Of a stretch of 64,000 bases of DNA, positions 34,027 through 43,347 are shown in pieces. Numbering within the stretch: position 1 is the stretch's first letter; every line of letters begins with the position of its first letter. Source of the DNA: Paenibacillus sp. sptzw28 (GTDB lineage: Bacteria > Bacillota > Bacilli > Paenibacillales > Paenibacillaceae). The DNA is taken from contig NZ_CP080545.1 in assembly GCF_019550795.1 (NCBI RefSeq), forward strand, positions 4,684,001 to 4,748,000, in the 5' to 3' direction. The position numbers were made by a program, and so were the translations under genes. The notes beneath the pieces are model-generated. The model saw nothing but the letters and a program-made list of their open reading frames with translations. It did no database searches and was not told where the DNA came from.

Positions 34027-34836
34027 TTATTCCATGTGTTCCACTGCGGAGCCGTCTTCAGCGAGGAAGACGCTGATGCCGTGCGCCTCCGCCGCCGCCG
34101 AAAGCTGCTGTGGAAGCGGCATATCGGTTATAAAGCCCTGCAGCACCGAAAGCGGAGCGATTGAGAACAGCGATGTGCGGCCGATTTTCGTATGATCGAA
34201 CATTGCATAAGTTGCCTGCGAGCGGCCAATCATCGCCTTGGCTATGTGCGCTTCCTGCTCGGAATAGGTCGTGATGCCGCCGGTTGAGGAGACACCGTCA
34301 ACGCCGAGAAACATTTTTCCGATATTGAGCTGACCGACCATGCCCTCGCCGAGCGGTCCGCACAGCTCGAAGCTGTTATGGCGCATCATACCGCCGGTGA
34401 CCACCACTTGAATGTCGCTTCCGGCAAGCTCCATCGCGACATTCACGGCATTGGTGACGACCGTTATGCCCCGCCGCGTTTTAAGAAGCTTGGCGAGATA
34501 ATAGTTGGTAGTGCCCCCGGATAGGCCGACCACGTCACCCTCGTCGATTAATCCTACAGCGGCCGCGGCAATCCGTTCCTTCTCGAGAAACGACAGCCCT
34601 TCCTTCTCGGCAAACGGAAGCTCGCGAACGGCATTCATACCGTCGTACATCGCGCCGCCGATTGTTCTGATGACCGGCTCCGATTTCTCCATGATCTCCA
34701 AATCGCGCCTGGCAGTGGCCTCCGAAACCCCAAACCGTTCAACCAGCTCTTGAATGCTGATACGACCCTGCCTTTTCAGAAGGTTCAACATCTGCTCTCG
34801 GCGCCGCTGACCTTTCGACGATTGGGTGTCCGCCAT
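34027..34836 (-). CDS. DeoR-family transcriptional regulator
   Basis: The 269-residue protein has an N-terminal DeoR winged helix (RREQMLNLLKRQGRISIQEL, then ERFGVSEATARRDLEIM). A sugar-phosphate-sensing domain follows with GLSGGTTNYYLAKLL, VTGGMMRHNSFELCGP and FLGVDGVSSTGGITT. DeoR regulators usually repress sugar catabolic genes and respond to a phosphorylated sugar. The start ATG overlaps the TAA stop of the preceding sugar-kinase gene (TAAATG), so the pair is translationally coupled. It likely controls that kinase operon. The ribosome site is weak. Confidence 0.9.
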   Translation of the reverse strand: MADTQSSKGQRRREQMLNLLKRQGRISIQELVERFGVSEATARRDLEIMEKSEPVIRTIGGAMYDGMNAVRELPFAEKEGLSFLEKERIAAAAVGLIDEGDVVGLSGGTTNYYLAKLLKTRRGITVVTNAVNVAMELAGSDIQVVVTGGMMRHNSFELCGPLGEGMVGQLNIGKMFLGVDGVSSTGGITTYSEQEAHIAKAMIGRSQATYAMFDHTKIGRTSLFSIAPLSVLQGFITDMPLPQQLSAAAEAHGISVFLAEDGSAVEHME

Positions 34837-35793
34837 TTACCGTTCCACCCAACCTTTGTCCGACAAACGCCGTTCGACGGCCGTCCAATCGGGAAGCGCC
34901 TCCCAGTCCCCGCGCATTTGGACTACGAGGGAACCGTTGATGCTGCCGAGACGAACCGCTTCGACCGCGCTCATCCCTTTCAATAGACCGGCCAGGAATC
35001 CTGCGCAAAAGCCGTCGCCGGCTCCAACCGTATCCACGACTTGCTCCGCCGGATAAAACGGTACCTCGGTCGTTTTCCCGTTCTCAATGACGATCGTCTT
35101 ATCCTCGACGCCCTTCACGATACTTACAGCCTGCAATCGGTCCAGCTTGGCTTTCACCTGGTTAAAATCATCCGTTTCATATAGCAGCTTGAGCTCGTCC
35201 CAGCCGGGCAAAAAATAATCCGCCTGTTCGGCCAGCGGCAGTACAACGCGGCGAGCTTCCTCGATCGACCACAGCTTGAGCCGAAGGTTAGGATCGAAGC
35301 TGACCTTGACACCAGCCTTTTTCGCTGCAGCGATGGCCGCTGTAATCGTCTCCCGGCAGCTGTCGCTCAGTGCGGGCGTAATCCCGGTCACGTGGAGAAG
35401 CTTACAGCCGCTTATGTATTCCAGATCAAGGTGCTCCGGACGCATCCGGCTGGCCGCAGAATGCTTACGGTAGTAATGAACCGCCAGCTTGCCGGCAACC
35501 GCTTCCCGGAACATCAGTCCCGTCTGCTCGCCTTGTACAAGCTTTGACCGCGACACGTCCACGCCTTCGCCGCGAATGCGTTTTAGAATTGCGCGACCGA
35601 AAGGATCGTCGCCCAGCGCGCCGAACCAGCCCACCGAGCATCCGAGCCTCGCGGCGCCGATCGCAACGTTGCTCTCTGCCCCGCCGAAGCTTTGCTCCAA
35701 TGAAGCGGCGCCTTCAAGTCCGCGGTACTCCTGCGGCATGAAGAGCGCCATCGTTTCACCGAAGGTTAATAAATCCGGTGTTTCCTTCGTCAA
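34837..35793 (-). CDS. PfkB-family sugar kinase, probable 2-dehydro-3-deoxygluconokinase
   Basis: The 318-residue kinase has PfkB motifs: LLTFGETMALFMP and FGGAESNVAIGAARLG near the N-terminus and the catalytic DTVGAGDGFCAGF near the end. The full pattern (HYYRKHSAASRM, SFDPNLRLKLW) is closest to KDG kinases, which phosphorylate 2-keto-3-deoxygluconate from pectin or uronate breakdown; other ketose substrates remain possible. The start is TTG 35793 with GGGGG 8 nt upstream, which gives MTKETPDLL. An in-frame TTG at 35808 lacks a ribosome site. A DeoR regulator follows with no gap. Confidence 0.85.
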   Translation of the reverse strand: MTKETPDLLTFGETMALFMPQEYRGLEGAASLEQSFGGAESNVAIGAARLGCSVGWFGALGDDPFGRAILKRIRGEGVDVSRSKLVQGEQTGLMFREAVAGKLAVHYYRKHSAASRMRPEHLDLEYISGCKLLHVTGITPALSDSCRETITAAIAAAKKAGVKVSFDPNLRLKLWSIEEARRVVLPLAEQADYFLPGWDELKLLYETDDFNQVKAKLDRLQAVSIVKGVEDKTIVIENGKTTEVPFYPAEQVVDTVGAGDGFCAGFLAGLLKGMSAVEAVRLGSINGSLVVQMRGDWEALPDWTAVERRLSDKGWVER

Positions 35794-35837
35794 CGGTTTC
35801 GCCCCCAAGATTTAGATGCTTCAACTGTACATTCTTG

Positions 35838-36257
35838 TTAAAACGGAAATGCCATGAAGTAAATAATGACCAGATAAATAATCAATATAACGATACTCAG
35901 AGTCCGCGCTTTCGCAATATGAGACGATGCGCTTTGGCCGGATTGAATATCGACGGCAATTCGCTTAAGAGGCTTCGTGACAATACCGCCAAGTGCCGCA
36001 ATGGCCAGGAACAACACAATTACCAGAACCATCCAAAGGACTTGATATTCGCCTTGCGAAATCAAGTAACCGCCGGTAAGAAACTGCAGAACGAGAAAAT
36101 ATTGTGTGATCCGGTTAGCGGATACGAGACCTTCCGCAAGCCCTGCTTGCCCGGCGCCGTCAAGCTTTGAAGCCCGCCCGACCAAGACCGGCAGTACGAT
36201 GTAGAAACCCATGCCTACCGCGCCGATCAAGTGCAAAAACAACATAATTCCTGACAT
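35838..36257 (-). CDS. Four-helix membrane protein (DUF2269-like)
   Basis: The 139-residue product has four predicted helices: IMLFLHLIGAVGMGFYIVLP, YFLVLQFLTGGYLI, LWMVLVIVLFLAIAALGG and LSIVILIIYLVIIYFMAF. The pattern, with a first helix starting in FLHLIGA and a basic loop before the last helix, resembles small DUF2269 or copper-resistance-D-like membrane proteins. Function is unknown. The ATG at 36257 has GGAGG 8 nt upstream. It lies 44 bp upstream of the sugar kinase gene on the same strand and could start that operon. Just upstream is the hairpin array. Confidence 0.6.
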   Translation of the reverse strand: MSGIMLFLHLIGAVGMGFYIVLPVLVGRASKLDGAGQAGLAEGLVSANRITQYFLVLQFLTGGYLISQGEYQVLWMVLVIVLFLAIAALGGIVTKPLKRIAVDIQSGQSASSHIAKARTLSIVILIIYLVIIYFMAFPF

Positions 36258-36313
36258 TTTGGCATCCTCCTGCAATTCATGTGTAATCCGTGCAGAAGAA
36301 ACGGCTTACGCTC

Positions 36314-36711
36314 GCACGAACCGTTAGCGTGTCTACTTTTCACGATCGGTTCTGTGCCGCACGAACCGTTAGCGTGTCTACTTTTCACGATTGGTTCTGT
36401 GCCGCACGAACCGTTAGCGTGATCACTTCACGATCGGTTCTGTGCCGCACGGACCGTTAGCGTGATCACTTTCACGATCGGTTCTGTGCCGCACGAACCG
36501 TTAGCGTGATCACTTTCACGATCGGTTCTGTGCCGCACGGACCGTTAGCGTGATCACTTTCACGATCGGTTCTGTACCGCACGAACCGTTAGCGTGATAA
36601 AGCTTCACGGTCGGTTCTGTACCGCACGAACCGTTAGCGTGATAAAGCTTCACGGTCGGTTCTGTGCCGCACGAATTGTTAGCGTATTCAACTCAACGCC
36701 TGGTTTCGTGC
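36314..36711. repeat. Tandem array of nine 43-45 bp hairpin units
   Basis: Units start at 36314, 36359, 36404, 36447, 36491, 36535, 36579, 36624 and 36669; the last is degenerate. Each reads GCACGAACCG-TTAG-CGTGA..TCACG-AT-CGGTTCTGTGCC. Outer arms GAACCG/CGGTTC and GCAC/GTGC and inner arms CGTGA/TCACG can fold into one hairpin per unit. Each junction is also an inverted repeat (CGGTTC-tGTGC-c-GCAC-GAACCG), so neighbouring units can pair instead. The array fills the spacer between the membrane-protein gene and the recQ terminator. Confidence 0.93.
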
Positions 36712-36749
36712 ATTCAGCCATTTGGCGGCGCCGCATGTTTCTCCCCACA

Positions 36750-36796
36750 AAAAGATAAGCAAAGTATAGATAAATACTATACTGCGACTTATCTTT
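36750..36796 (-). terminator. Intrinsic terminator of recQ
   Basis: AAAGATAAG and CTTATCTTT form the base of a hairpin with a second stem AGTATAG/CTATACT inside. On the minus strand it ends in TTTTT. Confidence 0.8.
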
Positions 36797-36837
36797 CCAG
36801 TATACTAGAACACCTGCGTAATTTCAAAAATAAAAGG

Positions 36838-39060
36838 TTATTCCGTCGAATGCGCTATACTGTGCTTAACCATTACCGCCTTTATCGCAAAATAGTCTAT
36901 TTCATCAGGCAGCGCTTCCTTGATCGGTTTCAGACGCTCCGTTCCGATCTGGATAATCGTCTCCAGGATCAGCGCTTCATGCTGCTGCGGTATAAAATCC
37001 TCCCAGTCCACCGGTTCCCCTTCTTCGGCGCAGCGAAGCAGATGATTCTCGATCGTCACCCGGCTCATTTCGCGCTGGGAGGCGATTTGCGTTATGGAAT
37101 GACCTTGCCGTATCAGCGCCAATGACTGCATATGACTGGAAAGACCGGCCGTTTGCCCCGCCGATGCTCCGTTATTATCCGCGCCACGCCCCGCTTTAAT
37201 ATTTCTTGTCCCTCTTATTTCTGGCCCATCGAAGGCGGATAGCTTTACTTCTTCTTGGGTGACTGCCGATACATCAGCTCGGAACCTTCGCACAATAGCA
37301 ATAACGTCGCTGCCGTATTTGCCCGCTTTCGCCGCTCCGACGCCCTTGACAGCAAGGAGCTGCTCTGTCGTGACCGGCTGCCTGTCGGCAATTTCGCGCA
37401 GTGCGGCATCAAAGAACAGCATGAAAGGAGGCACATGCTCGCGCGCAGCCGTTTCCTTACGCCAATCGCGCAGCGCCTCGAACAGCGGCATATTCGCCGT
37501 CCCTCCCGAGCTTGCTCCGGTTCTGCGTTTGGCGGCAGTGCTGCGTCTCCGCAGTACCGTTACCTTTCCTTCGAGCACAGGAAGCGCCTCCGCCGCGAGC
37601 GAAACCGTGGGGTATTCTCCCTCGCTGATTCGCATATAACCTTCAGCCACGAGCCAGTAGAGCCAATCGGAGATATCCTTCTCCGCCCAATCGCGCAGCA
37701 GCCCGTATGTGGACAGCCTGTCCAAACCGAATTCCAATATTCGCTTCTCCCTGGAGCCTTTAAGCACTTTCGCCGCAAGCGAGATGCCGAATCTGCCTTT
37801 GAGCCGGCCGACGCAGGACAAAGCCTTCCGCGCATCCTCGGTCATATCCACCTTCTCGCTTTGATCCAGGCAATTGCTGCATTTGCCGCAGGAAGGCACA
37901 TCCTCTTCACCGAAGTAACTCACGATAAACTGCAGCAAGCATTTCTCTGTCCGGCTGTAATGCATCATCGTATACAGCTTGCTAAGTTGAATCGTCCGGC
38001 GCTCGGGATCGCTCGTGCTCCGCTCAATAAGAAACCGCTGCACCTGCACGTCCTGCGGCTCGAACAAAAGCACGCATTCGCTCTCCTCGCCGTCGCGTCC
38101 GGCACGCCCCGCTTCCTGGTAATAAGATTCGACGTCGCCGGGCATTTGCCAATGAACGACGTAGCGGACGTTCGGCTTGTCGATGCCCATCCCGAATGCA
38201 TTGGTCGCCACCATGACACGTATCTCGTCAAATCGGAACTTCTCCTGCGCTTCCGCACGCTCTTCGTCTCCAAGGCCGCCGTGATATTTGCCCGCAGATA
38301 TGCCTAAACGATTCAAATCGGCACACACGTCCTCCGCTTCCTTACGGGTAGCTGTGTAGATGATTCCAGACTGATCGGGACGCTGCGCTACATAATCGCG
38401 CAAAAACTTCCGCCTATCCGTACCCGTCACGACTGAAAGAGATAAGTTTGTCCGCGCAAAGCCGGTGACGAATACATTCGGTTTACGCAGCCCGAGCATA
38501 GCGGATATATCGTCGGATACCTCAGGCGTAGCCGTTGCCGTAAACGCGGCCACCGGAGGACGGTTCTCCAGTCGGCCGATCCAGCCTGCAAGCTGCCGGT
38601 AGCTTGGCCGAAAGTCATGCCCCCACTGCGATACGCAGTGCGCTTCGTCAATCGCGATCAGCGAGATATGCATTTGACTCGCAAGCGATTCAAACATCGT
38701 CCCATCAAGCCGCTCAGGTGCAACATACAGTAATTTATAACCGCCTTGTGCGGTCTTTCTCATGACTTCGCGATACGCTGCCGCATCAAGCGAGCTGTTC
38801 AGATAAGCGGCGGATACGCCTAATCGCTCTAGCGTGTCGACTTGATCCTTCATGAGCGAAATAAGCGGAGATACGACGATAGTCGTTCCCGGAAGCAGCA
38901 AAGCCGGGAGCTGATAGCAGACCGATTTGCCCCCGCCGGTCGGGAGTATCGCAAGCGTATCCCGGCCTTCGAGCAGCCCCTCGATTATGTCCGCTTGCCC
39001 TTTGCGGAAACTGTCAAAACCATAAACCTGTTTCAGCATCTGCTGTGCCTGTTCTAACAT
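36838..39060 (-). CDS. recQ: ATP-dependent DNA helicase RecQ
   Basis: The 740-residue helicase unwinds DNA 3' to 5' in recombination and repair. Motifs: Q-motif FRKGQADII, Walker A PTGGGKS (Lys45), DEAH (IAIDEAHCVSQWGHDFRPSY), motif VI QEAGRAGRDG, the zinc-binding CGKCSNC, an HRDC domain (PPFMLFFDAALREIADRQPVT region) and a C-terminal HTH-like domain. AAAGGAGGT lies 7 nt before the ATG. It is monocistronic: its own terminator lies at 36750, followed by the hairpin array. Confidence 0.95.
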   Translation of the reverse strand: MLEQAQQMLKQVYGFDSFRKGQADIIEGLLEGRDTLAILPTGGGKSVCYQLPALLLPGTTIVVSPLISLMKDQVDTLERLGVSAAYLNSSLDAAAYREVMRKTAQGGYKLLYVAPERLDGTMFESLASQMHISLIAIDEAHCVSQWGHDFRPSYRQLAGWIGRLENRPPVAAFTATATPEVSDDISAMLGLRKPNVFVTGFARTNLSLSVVTGTDRRKFLRDYVAQRPDQSGIIYTATRKEAEDVCADLNRLGISAGKYHGGLGDEERAEAQEKFRFDEIRVMVATNAFGMGIDKPNVRYVVHWQMPGDVESYYQEAGRAGRDGEESECVLLFEPQDVQVQRFLIERSTSDPERRTIQLSKLYTMMHYSRTEKCLLQFIVSYFGEEDVPSCGKCSNCLDQSEKVDMTEDARKALSCVGRLKGRFGISLAAKVLKGSREKRILEFGLDRLSTYGLLRDWAEKDISDWLYWLVAEGYMRISEGEYPTVSLAAEALPVLEGKVTVLRRRSTAAKRRTGASSGGTANMPLFEALRDWRKETAAREHVPPFMLFFDAALREIADRQPVTTEQLLAVKGVGAAKAGKYGSDVIAIVRRFRADVSAVTQEEVKLSAFDGPEIRGTRNIKAGRGADNNGASAGQTAGLSSHMQSLALIRQGHSITQIASQREMSRVTIENHLLRCAEEGEPVDWEDFIPQQHEALILETIIQIGTERLKPIKEALPDEIDYFAIKAVMVKHSIAHSTE

Positions 39061-39078
39061 AAGAAGACCTCCTTTCCC

Positions 39079-39112
39079 GAAAATAGGAAGACCCTGACAT
39101 CAGTCAGGGTCT
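39079..39112 (-). terminator. Probable terminator of mdh
   Basis: AGACCCTGAC and GTCAGGGTCT form a perfect 10-bp stem with loop atca. On the minus strand it is followed by TCCTATTTT, a weak T tract. Confidence 0.6.
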
Positions 39113-39138
39113 CATGTGCTTCATGAGTCAAGCAGCAA

Positions 39139-40080
39139 TTAGCCGTTTACAACCGCAATAACGTTGCGTACCGAAACAGCCGACTTCTCAAGCGCGGCTT
39201 TCTCGTCTGCCGTCAGCTCCAGCTCGAATACTTTCTCGATGCCGTCGCCGCCCAGCACAACCGGAACGCCCATGAACAGATTGTCGTAGCCGTATTCGCC
39301 TTGAAGCAGCGCGATTACCGGTATGATGCGTTTCTTGTCTTTCAAAATAGCTTCCGTCATTTGCACAAGCGATGCTGCAGGCGCATAGTAGGCGCTGCCG
39401 TTACCGAGAAGATTGACGATTTCGCCGCCGCCTACGCGGGTACGCTGTACGATCGCTTCGATACGATCGGCCGGGATCAGCTTCTCGATCGGAATACCGC
39501 CGACGTTCGAGTAACGAACAAGCGGAACCATATCGTCGCCGTGACCGCCAAGGACAAAACCGCGAACGTCTTCAACGGAAACATTGAGCTCCTGCGCGAT
39601 AAACGTGCAGTAACGGGCCGTATCAAGAACGCCGGATTGGCCGATAACCCGGTTTTTGGGGAAACCAAGCGTATTGTACGCAACATAGGTCATCGCGTCA
39701 ACCGGATTGGAGAGGATGATCACATAAGCGTTCGGGCTGGAAGCTTTAACGTTCTCGCAAACCGATTTCACGATGCCGGCGTTCGTATTAACGAGGTCGT
39801 CACGGCTCATCCCCGGCTTACGGGCGATGCCTGCCGTAATGATAACGACATCCGAGTCTTTCGTGTCGGCATAGTCCGACGTGCCGATGATATTCGCGTC
39901 GCAGCCTTGCACCGGCGTAGATTCCATCATATCGAGCGCTTTGCCTTTTGTCGGATTTTCAAGCTGCGGGATATCGACGAGCACAATGTCGCCGAGCTCT
40001 TTTTGCGCAAGCATCAAAGCGGTCGTGGCGCCGGTAAAGCCAGCCCCGACAACCGTAATTTTATTCCGTTTAATGGCCAT
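39139..40080 (-). CDS. mdh: Malate dehydrogenase (LDH-like type)
   Basis: The 313-residue NAD-dependent enzyme oxidises malate to oxaloacetate. It carries [32 protein letters not shown], the substrate Arg in [30 protein letters not shown] and catalytic His in [12 protein letters not shown]. The start is ATG 40080 with GGGAGG 9 nt upstream; codons further up add 15 residues without support. The 430-bp gap to icd holds repeats, so mdh may have its own promoter or be read from icd. Confidence 0.95.
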   Translation of the reverse strand: MAIKRNKITVVGAGFTGATTALMLAQKELGDIVLVDIPQLENPTKGKALDMMESTPVQGCDANIIGTSDYADTKDSDVVIITAGIARKPGMSRDDLVNTNAGIVKSVCENVKASSPNAYVIILSNPVDAMTYVAYNTLGFPKNRVIGQSGVLDTARYCTFIAQELNVSVEDVRGFVLGGHGDDMVPLVRYSNVGGIPIEKLIPADRIEAIVQRTRVGGGEIVNLLGNGSAYYAPAASLVQMTEAILKDKKRIIPVIALLQGEYGYDNLFMGVPVVLGGDGIEKVFELELTADEKAALEKSAVSVRNVIAVVNG

Positions 40081-40140
40081 GATCAATTGCCTCCCAATAG
40101 TAGAATCCACGCCCAGCGTGGCCAACCGTTATCCCATCTA

Positions 40141-40510
40141 ACTAAAATCTCGCTAATGTCTCGCTCTCACTCTTGTCACGCTCTTTCTACACACTTGCTC
40201 TTACCACACTCTTGCTCTTATCTTGCACTTGTCTGTTGTAGAATCGCGCGGCAAGCGCACGTCGCGTCTAGCGACGCAAGAAACCCGACACGCGTGCCAT
40301 GAACCGCATCAAATCGATGCGGTTCACGGCGAAAGCCTTCCCCGTCCTACCACCCAAGCGCCTGTCCAACTCCAACGTTAGACCCTTCGGGTGTCCAGAG
40401 GGCGGAGCCCTCGGGGTCCCCTGAGAGTTTTCAGCAGGAAAACTTGCATCGGAAGCATATGCTCAGGGGGATTTAGGGGGTGCTCCCCACCGATTTAGGG
40501 GGTATCTCCA
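40141..40510. repeat. mdh-icd spacer: pyrimidine-rich repeats, hairpins and a C-rich dispersed repeat
   Basis: The spacer has no gene. At 40141-40235 there are imperfect CTCTTGCTCTTA-type repeats. Hairpins occur at 40261-40275 (GTCGC/GCGAC) and 40300-40325 (TGAACCGCATC/GATGCGGTTCA). At 40381-40506 lies one copy of a C-rich dispersed repeat; read on the minus strand it contains CCCCCTAAATCCCCCTGAG and GGGGACCCCGAGGG, then CCCTCTGGACACCCG. The same blocks occur in opposite orientation at 48210-48293. Confidence 0.8.
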
Positions 40511-41803
40511 CTACATATTCTTGATGATCTCATCCGCAAACGCCGAGCATTTAACCTCTTGTGCGCCTTCCATAAGGCGGGCAAAATCATACGTAACCGT
40601 TTTGTTGTTGATCGAAGTTTCCATACCTTTGTAAATGAGCTCAGCCGCTTCAAGCCAGCCAAGGTGTTCAAGCATCATGACGCCGGACAAAATAACGGAG
40701 CCCGGGTTAACGACATCGAGATCCGCATACTTCGGAGCTGTACCATGCGTTGCTTCGAAGATAGCGTGCCCTGTCAAGTAGTTGATGTTAGCGCCAGGTG
40801 CGATACCGATTCCGCCGACTTGAGCAGCCAGTGCATCCGACAAGTAGTCGCCGTTCAGGTTCAGCGTCGCAATGACGTCAAAGTCCGTCGGACGCGTAAG
40901 AACTTGCTGCAGCGCGATGTCCGCAATCGCGTCTTTCACGATCAGCTTGCCGGCAGCTTCCGCTTCCTTCTGTGCTTTGTTCGCCGCGTCAACGCCTTGT
41001 GCATCTTTAATGCGGTCGTATTGACCCCAGGTGAACGTTTGGCCGCCGAATTCTTGCTCAGCCACTTCGTAACCCCAGTTTTTGAATGCGCCTTCGGTGA
41101 ATTTCATGATGTTGCCTTTATGGACGAGCGTAAGCGATTTGCGGCCATGCTTGAGCGCGTATTCGATCGCAGCGCGTACAAGACGTTTGGAGCCTTCCGC
41201 CGAAACAGGCTTAATGCCGATACCGGACGTTTCCGGGAAGCGGATTTTGTTAGCGCCCATTTCTTTTTGCAGAAACTCGATTACTTTCTTCACTTCAGCG
41301 GAGCCTTCCTGGTACTCTATGCCCGCATAGATGTCTTCTGTATTCTCACGGAAAATAACCATGTTCACAAGCTCAGGACGTTTAACAGGCGAAGGAACAC
41401 CGTCAAAGTAACGCACAGGACGCAAGCAGACGTACAGGTCGAGCTCCTGACGGAGCGCCACGTTCAGGGAACGGATGCCGCCGCCGATCGGCGTAGTCAA
41501 AGGACCTTTGATTGCAACGATATATTCGCGGATAGCGGTCAGCGTATCTTCAGGCAGCCATTCGCCGTGTGCATCGAATGCTTTCTGGCCGGCGAACACT
41601 TCATACCAAGCAATCTTTTTCTCGCCTTTGTATGCTTTCTCCACTGCCGCGTCAAGAACGCGTTTGGAAGCTTTCCAAATGTCGCGGCCTGTGCCGTCGC
41701 CTTCAATAAAAGGAATGATCGGATTGTTCGGAACCTGCAGGACGCCATTGTCGATCATAATTTTCTCGCCTTCGGTTGGGAGCGCGAATTTTTGAAGTTG
41801 CAT
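40511..41803 (-). CDS. icd: Isocitrate dehydrogenase (NADP-dependent)
   Basis: The 430-residue enzyme converts isocitrate to 2-oxoglutarate. It carries [34 protein letters not shown] (substrate serine and arginine), the cofactor-region [10 protein letters not shown] and the typical [11 protein letters not shown]. The length matches bacterial homodimeric IDHs. GGAGGT lies about 10 nt before the ATG. It is downstream of citZ by 146 bp on the same strand, the order found in Bacillus (citZ-icd-mdh). Confidence 0.96.
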   Translation of the reverse strand: MQLQKFALPTEGEKIMIDNGVLQVPNNPIIPFIEGDGTGRDIWKASKRVLDAAVEKAYKGEKKIAWYEVFAGQKAFDAHGEWLPEDTLTAIREYIVAIKGPLTTPIGGGIRSLNVALRQELDLYVCLRPVRYFDGVPSPVKRPELVNMVIFRENTEDIYAGIEYQEGSAEVKKVIEFLQKEMGANKIRFPETSGIGIKPVSAEGSKRLVRAAIEYALKHGRKSLTLVHKGNIMKFTEGAFKNWGYEVAEQEFGGQTFTWGQYDRIKDAQGVDAANKAQKEAEAAGKLIVKDAIADIALQQVLTRPTDFDVIATLNLNGDYLSDALAAQVGGIGIAPGANINYLTGHAIFEATHGTAPKYADLDVVNPGSVILSGVMMLEHLGWLEAAELIYKGMETSINNKTVTYDFARLMEGAQEVKCSAFADEIIKNM

Positions 41804-41949
41804 GAATAAACTACCTCCTGGAATCTTCTAATGTTTTAAGAGCGGTTTACATAGCATGACGGGAGCCAGCCGGGCAGCCGTCAATATGCTGCGCGCCAAC
41901 ACCCCGTCACATCAAGGCGGCTTTTGTTCCGCCTGGCGGCTGGCAAATC

Positions 41950-43065
41950 TTATTTGCGCTGATCGATCGGTGTCACTTTCTGGTTTACCGGTCCAACGTA
42001 TTCGGCACGAGGGCGGATCAGACGGTTATTCTCATACTGCTCAAGAATGTGCGCTGTCCATCCTGATACACGGCTGATTGCGAAGATAGGCGTAAACAGA
42101 TCGCGCGGAATTTGAAGCGTAGTATAAACGGATGCCGAGTAGAAATCCACGTTCGGCTTCAAGCCTTTCTGGCCTGTTACCATCTCTTCGATCTTGACGG
42201 ACATTTCGTACAATTCCATATTGCCGGTCAGCTTGCCGAGCTCACGGGACATTTTCTGCAAATGCTTCGCCCGCGGGTCGCCGTTCTTATATACCCGATG
42301 GCCGAAGCCCATAATTTTTTCTTTGTTCGACAGCTTCTCATTGATGTAGGATTCAACACCCGCAAAGGAGCCGATCTCTTCGAGCATTACCATAACGGCT
42401 TCGTTAGCGCCTCCGTGCAGCGGGCCTTTGAGAGCGCCGATAGCGGAAGTTACGCCGGAGTAAATGTCCGACAACGTAGCGACCGTGACGCGAGCGGCGA
42501 AAGTCGAAGCGTTCAGTTCATGGTCGGCATGGAGCACGAGCGCTTGATCAAGCGCTTTTACCGCTACTTGATCCGGTTCTTGTCCGCTCAGCATATAAAG
42601 GAAGTTATAGGCAACCGATACGCCTGCTTTCGGCGCAACAGGCTCTTTACCCTCACGGATGCGGGCAAAAGCGGCAACAACGGTCGGGAGCTGGGCTTGC
42701 AGCTTGATAGCTTTGCGAATGTTGGCTTCATGCGACATGTCATTTGCGGACTCGTCATAAAGCGCCAGGCTTGAAATCGCCGTGCGCAGCGCAGCCATTG
42801 AGTTGGCATCCTTCGGGTAAAGCTTGAGCTGATCAAGCACTCCTGCGGGAACCGGCGCGTATTCGCCCAGCTGCTTCAATAAATCGTCCAGCTCGGATTG
42901 GGTCGGCAATTTACCGTACCAGAGCAAATAAGCGACTTCCTCGAAGGAAGCGTTTTCTGCAAGATCGTCAATGTCAATACCACGATAAGTCAATACGCCG
43001 TCTATGATCGAGCTTATGGATGACGTCGTAGCGACGATGCCTTCGAGACCTTTGGTTGCTGTCAT
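41950..43065 (-). CDS. citZ: Citrate synthase
   Basis: The 371-residue enzyme condenses acetyl-CoA and oxaloacetate. It carries LTYRGIDIDDLA, the catalytic region with LHADHELNASTFAAR, GPLHGGANEAVM, MGFGHRVYKNGDPRAK and the final arginine in RPRAEYVG. AAAGGAG is directly upstream of the ATG. It begins a citZ-icd-mdh series and has its own promoter with a CcpC-type dyad upstream, consistent with citrate-responsive repression. Confidence 0.96.
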   Translation of the reverse strand: MTATKGLEGIVATTSSISSIIDGVLTYRGIDIDDLAENASFEEVAYLLWYGKLPTQSELDDLLKQLGEYAPVPAGVLDQLKLYPKDANSMAALRTAISSLALYDESANDMSHEANIRKAIKLQAQLPTVVAAFARIREGKEPVAPKAGVSVAYNFLYMLSGQEPDQVAVKALDQALVLHADHELNASTFAARVTVATLSDIYSGVTSAIGALKGPLHGGANEAVMVMLEEIGSFAGVESYINEKLSNKEKIMGFGHRVYKNGDPRAKHLQKMSRELGKLTGNMELYEMSVKIEEMVTGQKGLKPNVDFYSASVYTTLQIPRDLFTPIFAISRVSGWTAHILEQYENNRLIRPRAEYVGPVNQKVTPIDQRK

Positions 43066-43141
43066 TTTTCTCTCTCCTTTAACCTTGGTTTAATAAGTTG
43101 TGAATACCAATAAATAGATTCGTTTCCGTATCGTCGTTCTA

Positions 43142-43170
43142 ATCATATCGGATTTTGACGGGGAAGTGAA
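43142..43170 (-). promoter_or_regulatory. Sigma-A promoter of citZ
   Basis: On the minus strand TTCACT (43170-43165), a 17-nt spacer and TATGAT (43147-43142) form a good promoter about 75 bp upstream of the citZ start. Confidence 0.6.
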
Positions 43171-43181
43171 CAAAAACGGAC

Positions 43182-43196
43182 ATAAAAATGCTTTAT
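43182..43196 (-). promoter_or_regulatory. CcpC-type dyad upstream of citZ
   Basis: The sequence ATAA-N7-TTAT at 43182-43196 is exactly the dyad bound by CcpC, a citrate-sensing repressor of citZ and citB in Bacillus. It lies 12 bp upstream of the -35. Assignment to CcpC is inference by pattern and gene context. Confidence 0.5.
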
Positions 43197-43347
43197 CGGC
43201 ACCATAAAGTTTTTTTCTGTCCAGAATTTTTCCCTAAAACCTCCATTTATAGCCGCTAAAACAATACTTTTTGCAGGAGTCCGTAAATGGTAAAATGTGC
43301 AGTATAAGTACAAACGGCATATATTCCATTTATTCCGGAGGCTAACC

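Noticed and set aside
36314..36711. CRISPR array reading of the tandem units
   Set aside because: Units are contiguous with no unique spacers, and no cas genes are present.
37255..38307. Plus-strand open frame of 350 codons
   Set aside because: Antisense to recQ and lacking protein-like patterns.
40559..41809. Long plus-strand open frame of 416 codons
   Set aside because: Antisense to icd; no ribosome site and no family features. The other strand is a certain enzyme.
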